Origin: JBCAXA01 sp038749025
Lineage (GTDB): Bacteria > Pseudomonadota > Gammaproteobacteria > Steroidobacterales > Woeseiaceae
Direction: 5' to 3'
DNA length: 64,000 bases
Assembly: GCA_038749025.1 (NCBI GenBank)
Contig: JBCDIL010000011.1
Span: 1 to 64,000 of the forward strand
In this document: positions 60,215 to 64,000 of the stretch, one piece after another
Position numbering within the stretch: the first letter of the stretch is position 1
Layout: each line of letters opens with the position of its first letter
Made by a program: the position numbers and the translations under genes
The notes under the pieces: generated by a model
What the model was told of the DNA's origin: nothing
Seen by the model: the letters and a program-made list of their open reading frames with translations, nothing else
The model's database searches: none

Positions 60215-60720
60215 GATCTCGCCGCCGGGCCCGTCGCGATATAGAAGCGGCGGACCTCGACATTACCGCGTTCATGAACCTGATGGTGATTCTGGTTCCG
60301 TTTCTACTGATTACGGCTGTGTTCTCGCGGCTAGCCATTCTGGAATTGAATGTGCCGGCATCCTCTTCCGAGCCCGCCGAAGATCAAGAAGAAACGTTGC
60401 AGCTGGAGATTACCGTTCGTGAAAGTCTAATCGAAGTAGGCGATCGACGCGGTTTCGTCCTGGCCCGGATCGAGAACACAACCGACGGCTACGACTTCGA
60501 ACGCTTGTCGGACAAGCTCAAAGAAATCAAAGACAAAAATCCCGACAAAACCGACGCGACGTTGTTGCTTGAGCAGGATATTCCGTACGACATTGTCGTG
60601 CAGGTTATGGACAAGATGCGCGTTCGAGAGGACGTCGTCGAAGATGCGGTTGAACGCACCGATTTGTTTCCCGATATATCGATGGGCGATGCGGTCGCGG
60701 CGCCTGCTGGAGAAGCCTGA
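60211..60720 (+). CDS. exbD: ExbD/TolR-family protein with Asn in place of the membrane Asp
   Basis: A 169-residue protein. A basic start is followed by DITAFMNLMVILVPFLLITAVF. In ExbD/TolR the position of Asn23 normally holds the proton-carrying Asp; the codon here is AAC. The periplasmic part has NPDKTDATLLLEQDIPYDIVVQVMDKMR, typical of the family's beta domain. GTG 60211 overlaps the exbB stop. It probably forms a mixed dimer with the following ExbD, which does keep Asp. Confidence 0.9.
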   Translation: MRSRRRARRDIEAADLDITAFMNLMVILVPFLLITAVFSRLAILELNVPASSSEPAEDQEETLQLEITVRESLIEVGDRRGFVLARIENTTDGYDFERLSDKLKEIKDKNPDKTDATLLLEQDIPYDIVVQVMDKMRVREDVVEDAVERTDLFPDISMGDAVAAPAGEA

Positions 60721-61247
60721 TGGCATCGTCGAAGCGCGCAGTCAGAATGGACCGACGCCACCGTCGCGCGAAAGGCTCGACGGCGCTGAACCTCGTGTCG
60801 CTGATGGATATTTTCACGATTCTGGTGTTCTTCCTCCTGGTGAGTTCTTCGGAAGTCGAATCATTACCTAATGCGAAAGACCTGCAGCTACCGGAATCGA
60901 TCGCCGAGCAAAAAGCGAACGAAACCGTTGTTGTGATGATTACCGAACGCGATATCCTCGTCCAAGGAGCGCCAGTCGTTGCGATCGACACGATCGACGA
61001 GGCCACTGGCAACGTTATTGAGCCCTTGAAGCAAGCGCTGATTTCTCAGAATGATCGCGTGCTTCGGCAAACGGCTAACGCCGATATCTCGCAGCGCGAA
61101 GTCACGATCATGGGTGACCGCGATATTCCGTACCGTTTGTTGAAGAAGGTTATGGCTACCTGCACCGATGCAGACTACGGCCGGATTTCTTTGGCCGTGC
61201 TGCAGAAGAGTTCGGACAAACTCGCCCAAGCCAGTGCAGGCAGCTAA
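60720..61247 (+). CDS. exbD: ExbD/TolR-family protein (canonical Asp present)
   Basis: A 175-residue protein. ALNLVSLMDIFTILVFFLLV has the conserved Asp30 in the membrane helix. The C-terminal part QREVTIMGDRDIPYRLLKKVMATCTDADYGRISLAVLQ is the TolR/ExbD periplasmic domain. The ATG shares a base with the preceding stop (TGATG). Together with the Asn variant it makes an asymmetric ExbD pair beside one ExbB. Confidence 0.92.
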   Translation: MASSKRAVRMDRRHRRAKGSTALNLVSLMDIFTILVFFLLVSSSEVESLPNAKDLQLPESIAEQKANETVVVMITERDILVQGAPVVAIDTIDEATGNVIEPLKQALISQNDRVLRQTANADISQREVTIMGDRDIPYRLLKKVMATCTDADYGRISLAVLQKSSDKLAQASAGS

Positions 61248-61259
61248 AAGGATATTGGC

Positions 61260-62216
61260 GTGAATTTACCGTTCTACAGAGAGTATTCGCTGCCATGGAG
61301 CGTCTCAAGTTCGGACGAAAAGAAGTTCCGGAAGACGCTGCTCACAACTATGGGTGTTATCTCTTTTCTCGGCGCAGTTTGGCCGTTCCTGCCGGTTCAA
61401 GAAAAAGACCCGTTTGAGGTCGAGGAGATCCCACCGCGTTTCGCCAAACTCGTCCTTGAGGAAAAGCCCGAGCCGCCACCACCGCCACCACCGGAGCCTG
61501 AGCCTGAGGAACCGGAGCCAGAGACGGAGGAGCCGGAGAAGGTCGTTGAAGAAACGCCGCCGGAGCCTGAGCCATTGCCGGAGCCAGAAGTGACACCGGA
61601 GCCCACTGCGCGCGAACAAGCTGCCGTCGCGGGACTGTTACCTTTTGCTGAAGACTTGGCGTCGTTGACCGATAACGAACTGGTCTCGAACATCGCAGAT
61701 CAACGGGATTTGTCCGATTCGGTTGGTGCCGACAGTGCCAACGAGCGATCGTTGATTACAAGCAATATCGCGGGCGGAAGCAGCGGCATCAACACTGCGA
61801 ACTTGTCACGCAATACCGGTGGCAGCGGGCTGGTCGCTCGGGCGACAACGTCCGTCGACTCGCCAGTCGAAGGCGTTGGTAGCGCTCGCAGCAACAACGT
61901 TCGGCGCAGCGGCACGAGTAACAAAGCATCGCGCAGCCAAGAAGAAATCGAACTGGTCTTCGATCGTAACAAGGGCGCGATTTATCGGCTCTACAACCGC
62001 GCGTTACGCGAAGATCCGACTCTGCAAGGCAAGCTCGTTTTGCGTCTGACCATTGCACCGGACGGTTCGGTGACGATGTGCGAAGTAGTCTCGAGTGAGC
62101 TGGGTAACGCTGAGCTAGAACGTAAGCTGGTACAGCGCGTTAAGCTTTTTAGATTCGATGCCAAAGACGTCGAGGCGATTACAACGACGAAGCCGATCGA
62201 CTTCTTCCCGGCGTAA
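61260..62216 (+). CDS. TonB-like energy transducer with AgmX/PglI-type C-terminal domain
   Basis: A 318-residue protein. A cytoplasmic N-terminus of about 26 residues is followed by one helix (about 27-46), a Pro/Glu-rich span (about 70-115, EKPEPPPPPPPEPEPEE in pieces), a Ser/Asn/Gly linker and a C-terminal TonB-type domain (about 225-318). The last part, IELVFDRNKGAIYRLYNRAL then GKLVLRLTIAPDGSVTMCEVV, matches the AgmX/PglI C-terminal pattern of gliding-related proteins. It should link the ExbB/ExbD motor to a periplasmic or outer-membrane partner. The GTG start is at 61260. Confidence 0.9.
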   Translation: MNLPFYREYSLPWSVSSSDEKKFRKTLLTTMGVISFLGAVWPFLPVQEKDPFEVEEIPPRFAKLVLEEKPEPPPPPPPEPEPEEPEPETEEPEKVVEETPPEPEPLPEPEVTPEPTAREQAAVAGLLPFAEDLASLTDNELVSNIADQRDLSDSVGADSANERSLITSNIAGGSSGINTANLSRNTGGSGLVARATTSVDSPVEGVGSARSNNVRRSGTSNKASRSQEEIELVFDRNKGAIYRLYNRALREDPTLQGKLVLRLTIAPDGSVTMCEVVSSELGNAELERKLVQRVKLFRFDAKDVEAITTTKPIDFFPA

Positions 62217-62409
62217 GTACTCGACCAGCAACGCGCGCGTTAGTCGCCAGCCAATAAAGTCGGACCAGCATCGATGCTCGCCCGGCTTTCTTGTGCGCGC
62301 AATTAGTCCGGTCGTTCGAATACGCCACGGTCGGAAAATACTCTGATTTTTCCGAAATCGTTGAATTTCGGCAGGGTTTCGTACCGAGACGGTCGTTTTC
62401 GACAGGCGA

Positions 62410-62643
62410 TTACCGCGAGTAGCGTCGACAGAAGCGGCGTTGCTCAGCGCGCCACTCAATAAGGTTCGCCTTGAGTTTTTTGCCCTCACGCAAAGAGTGC
62501 TTGCGGCGTAGCTTCGCCTCAGCCCGCTCGATCTTCGCCGCCAGTCGCTGGCAGTCAAGCTTGGCACAAGCATCGTGGGCAAGGCTGTCGCTGGCAACAC
62601 CGCTTGCGATGCCGAGGCTAAGAAGTAGTGTCGTTATGCGCAC
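62410..62643 (-). CDS. Small exported basic protein
   Basis: About 77 residues from GTG 62643. A signal peptide (about 3-22, ITTLLLSLGIASGVASDSLA) is followed by a charged helix with Lys/Arg/Glu and three cysteines. No family is recognised. It is convergent with the TonB-like gene; 193 bases between them hold nothing I recognise. The start is uncertain. Confidence 0.5.
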   Translation of the reverse strand: MRITTLLLSLGIASGVASDSLAHDACAKLDCQRLAAKIERAEAKLRRKHSLREGKKLKANLIEWRAEQRRFCRRYSR

Positions 62644-62743
62644 GCACCCACGGTGACAGAACTCGCAGCGCCGTACGCTAGCAGAACTTGGCCGATTCGG
62701 TCGGAATCGCGACAGGCAGCGCCGTCGCACCTAGAATAGAGCG

Positions 62744-63622
62744 ATGACTAAGCCATGCACACCCGGAGAGTTGATCTCACTATCGCCGACCCTGTGGCGT
62801 TTAACGGCGCTCAATGCGGGGCCGATGACCGGCTCCGGCACCAATACCTACTTCTTCGGCTGCGACGCCGGTGTCGTCGTCATCGATCCCGGTCCTAATG
62901 AGGCTCGCCATCGCGAGGCGATCACGAAACTCGCGCCGGCTCCGGTGATCGGGGTAGCCGTCACGCATACACACCGTGACCACAGCCCGGCGGCGATGCC
63001 GCTCGCCGCATCATTGGGCGTGCCGGTTTTCGGTATGCCGCCACCCGCAACACCGGAGAACGAACACGGTTTCGTACCCGATACGGTACTGGCGGACGGT
63101 GGCACGATCTTCGTACCGACTCTCGAGCCACTGCGCGTTGTTCATACACCGGGTCATGCGTCCAACCACCTTTGCTACTTAACGCCCGACGGCGTGTTAA
63201 TAACCGGCGATCACGTAATGCAAGGGAGCACCGTCGTTATCATGCCACCCGACGGCGATATGCATGATTACTTGGAGTCACTTCGACGTTTACTCGATCT
63301 GTCGTTGACGGCCATCGCGCCAGGACACGGGACACTGATCGACGATCCCAAGAACGAGATCATTGGCATACTGCAGCACCGCCTGGCCCGTGAGCGCAAG
63401 ATTGCAACGGCGTTGCAATCGGCACAGCCGTGCAGCATCGATACGCTTGTCCGTCTCGCCTACGACGACGTGCCGTCACTGGTTTGGCCGTTGGCACGGC
63501 GTTCGCTCGAAGCCCACCTGGTGCGGCTTAAACGGCTAGGTTCGGTTGTTCAATCGGACGTCGGTTGGCGAGAAGAGGCGGCGGGTACTTTAGAGGCCAT
63601 CGTTAAGGGGGATCAGCAATGA
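62744..63622 (+). CDS. Metallo-beta-lactamase fold hydrolase (LACTB2-like)
   Basis: A 292-residue protein. The metal motif THTHRDHSP (HxHxDH) near residue 75, VHTPGHASNHLCYL near 132, and GDHVMQGS and APGHG further on are the usual MBL metal ligands. The C-terminal helical domain (VRLAYDDVPSLVWPLARRSLEAHLVRL) is like the LACTB2/glyoxalase II-like branch. The substrate is not known. Its stop overlaps the start of the next gene as ATGA. Confidence 0.9.
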   Translation: MTKPCTPGELISLSPTLWRLTALNAGPMTGSGTNTYFFGCDAGVVVIDPGPNEARHREAITKLAPAPVIGVAVTHTHRDHSPAAMPLAASLGVPVFGMPPPATPENEHGFVPDTVLADGGTIFVPTLEPLRVVHTPGHASNHLCYLTPDGVLITGDHVMQGSTVVIMPPDGDMHDYLESLRRLLDLSLTAIAPGHGTLIDDPKNEIIGILQHRLARERKIATALQSAQPCSIDTLVRLAYDDVPSLVWPLARRSLEAHLVRLKRLGSVVQSDVGWREEAAGTLEAIVKGDQQ

Positions 63623-64000
63623 CAGAAAATGCGTTCGGCAGGATCGTATGGACGGACCTCACGGTCGACAATGCGGCTGAACTGCGCGACTTTTATCGCG
63701 ATGTTGTCGGTTGGCGTGTCATGGACACAGACATGGGCGGCTACAACGATTACACGATGCTAGCAGAGAACGACGAGGCCGGCACGGCTGGGGTTTGCCA
63801 CGCACGCGAGAGCAACGCGGGCTTGCCGCCGGTTTGGCTGAACTACGTCGGCGTTCCTGATCTCGACGCCAGCATCGAATGCTGCATTGCAAAAAACGGC
63901 TCGCTCGTGCATGGTCCTGCGCCATTGGCCGGCGGACGGTTTTGCGTCATTCGTGATCCGGCCGGAGCGCACCTGGCGCTGTTCCAGGAAAAAGCCAAGG
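63619..64000 (+). CDS. Glyoxalase/VOC family protein (3' end cut by window edge)
   Basis: About 127 residues are visible from ATG 63619, with AGGGGGA upstream. The VOC fold is clear: GRIVWTDLTVDNAAELRDFYRDVVGW, then WLNYVGVPDLDASIECC and RFCVIRDPAGAHLALFQEK. This resembles VOC family enzymes and resistance proteins of about 130-150 residues, so only a short tail is missing. It overlaps the MBL gene by four bases. The activity cannot be told from the sequence. Confidence 0.85.
   Translation, partial: MTENAFGRIVWTDLTVDNAAELRDFYRDVVGWRVMDTDMGGYNDYTMLAENDEAGTAGVCHARESNAGLPPVWLNYVGVPDLDASIECCIAKNGSLVHGPAPLAGGRFCVIRDPAGAHLALFQEKAK

Noticed and set aside
1..64000. tRNA, rRNA or mobile element genes
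   Set aside because: No cloverleaf-like or rRNA-like stretch, transposase motif or flanking repeats were recognised by eye; a covariance-model search would be decisive.

Overview
The window reads as chromosomal DNA of a free-living, GC-rich gammaproteobacterium. The diagnostic genes are icd next to aceK, a two-subunit 3-oxoacid CoA-transferase, glpK and glpD, proBA, phhB, LemA with an M48 protease, and MFS-PlsC. Many exported lipoproteins and outer-membrane proteins point to a diderm cell. Genes are tightly packed, with frequent ATGA, GTGA or TGATG overlaps. I see no tRNA, rRNA, CRISPR array, transposase, integrase or phage gene, and no gene-free stretch longer than 300 bases.

Layout. 1-6600 is catabolism: an exported amidohydrolase (cut by the left edge), a quinone oxidoreductase, scoA-scoB-thioesterase-glpK, a small membrane protein and a MaoC hydratase. 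6675-19905 is the most unusual block: a PP2C phosphatase, two lipoproteins, a membrane Ser/Thr kinase with periplasmic TPRs, an FHA-like/PEGA/SUMF1 protein, a small acidic exported protein, a MotA/TolQ-type channel, an Hsp70-like/FHA protein and two membrane-anchored VWA proteins. An OmpA-type protein and a clear intrinsic terminator follow. 19926-32836 is housekeeping: phhB, a DUF1295 protein, MscS, divergent ilvB and ilvN, proBA-glpD, and DUF393-aceK-icd. 32917-41318 holds a patatin autotransporter, a putative NAD-control cluster (Nudix/NrtR-like regulator, SPFH protein, NAD-kinase-like protein) with an upstream palindrome, a LytTR regulator, a di-haem peroxidase and a small kinase.

41363-45313 encodes a 1316-residue AAA/TM/P-domain/WD40-type protein. 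45303-52389 holds MFS-PlsC, an EexN-like lipoprotein, SYLF, M48 and LemA proteins, and ApbE. 52656-62216 is a second envelope-energised locus: a TlpA-type thioredoxin, an unknown exported protein, three TPR proteins, an unknown exported protein, ExbB, two ExbDs and a TonB/AgmX-PglI-type protein. The right edge has an MBL-fold hydrolase and a glyoxalase-like gene cut by the boundary.

Main interpretation (inference). The 6675-19024 block looks like a phosphorylation-controlled, proton-motive-force-coupled envelope machine. Kinase, phosphatase and FHA readers would provide signalling, and a MotA/TolQ channel could pair with two VWA proteins whose N-termini sit where ExbD/TolR would. It resembles the TerY-type VWA/PP2C/kinase triads and the PpkA/PppA/Fha module of type VI secretion only in its signalling parts, and no T6SS core gene is present here. 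The second locus is a separate ExbB-ExbD-ExbD-TonB machine in which one ExbD has Asn where the family has its proton-carrying Asp.
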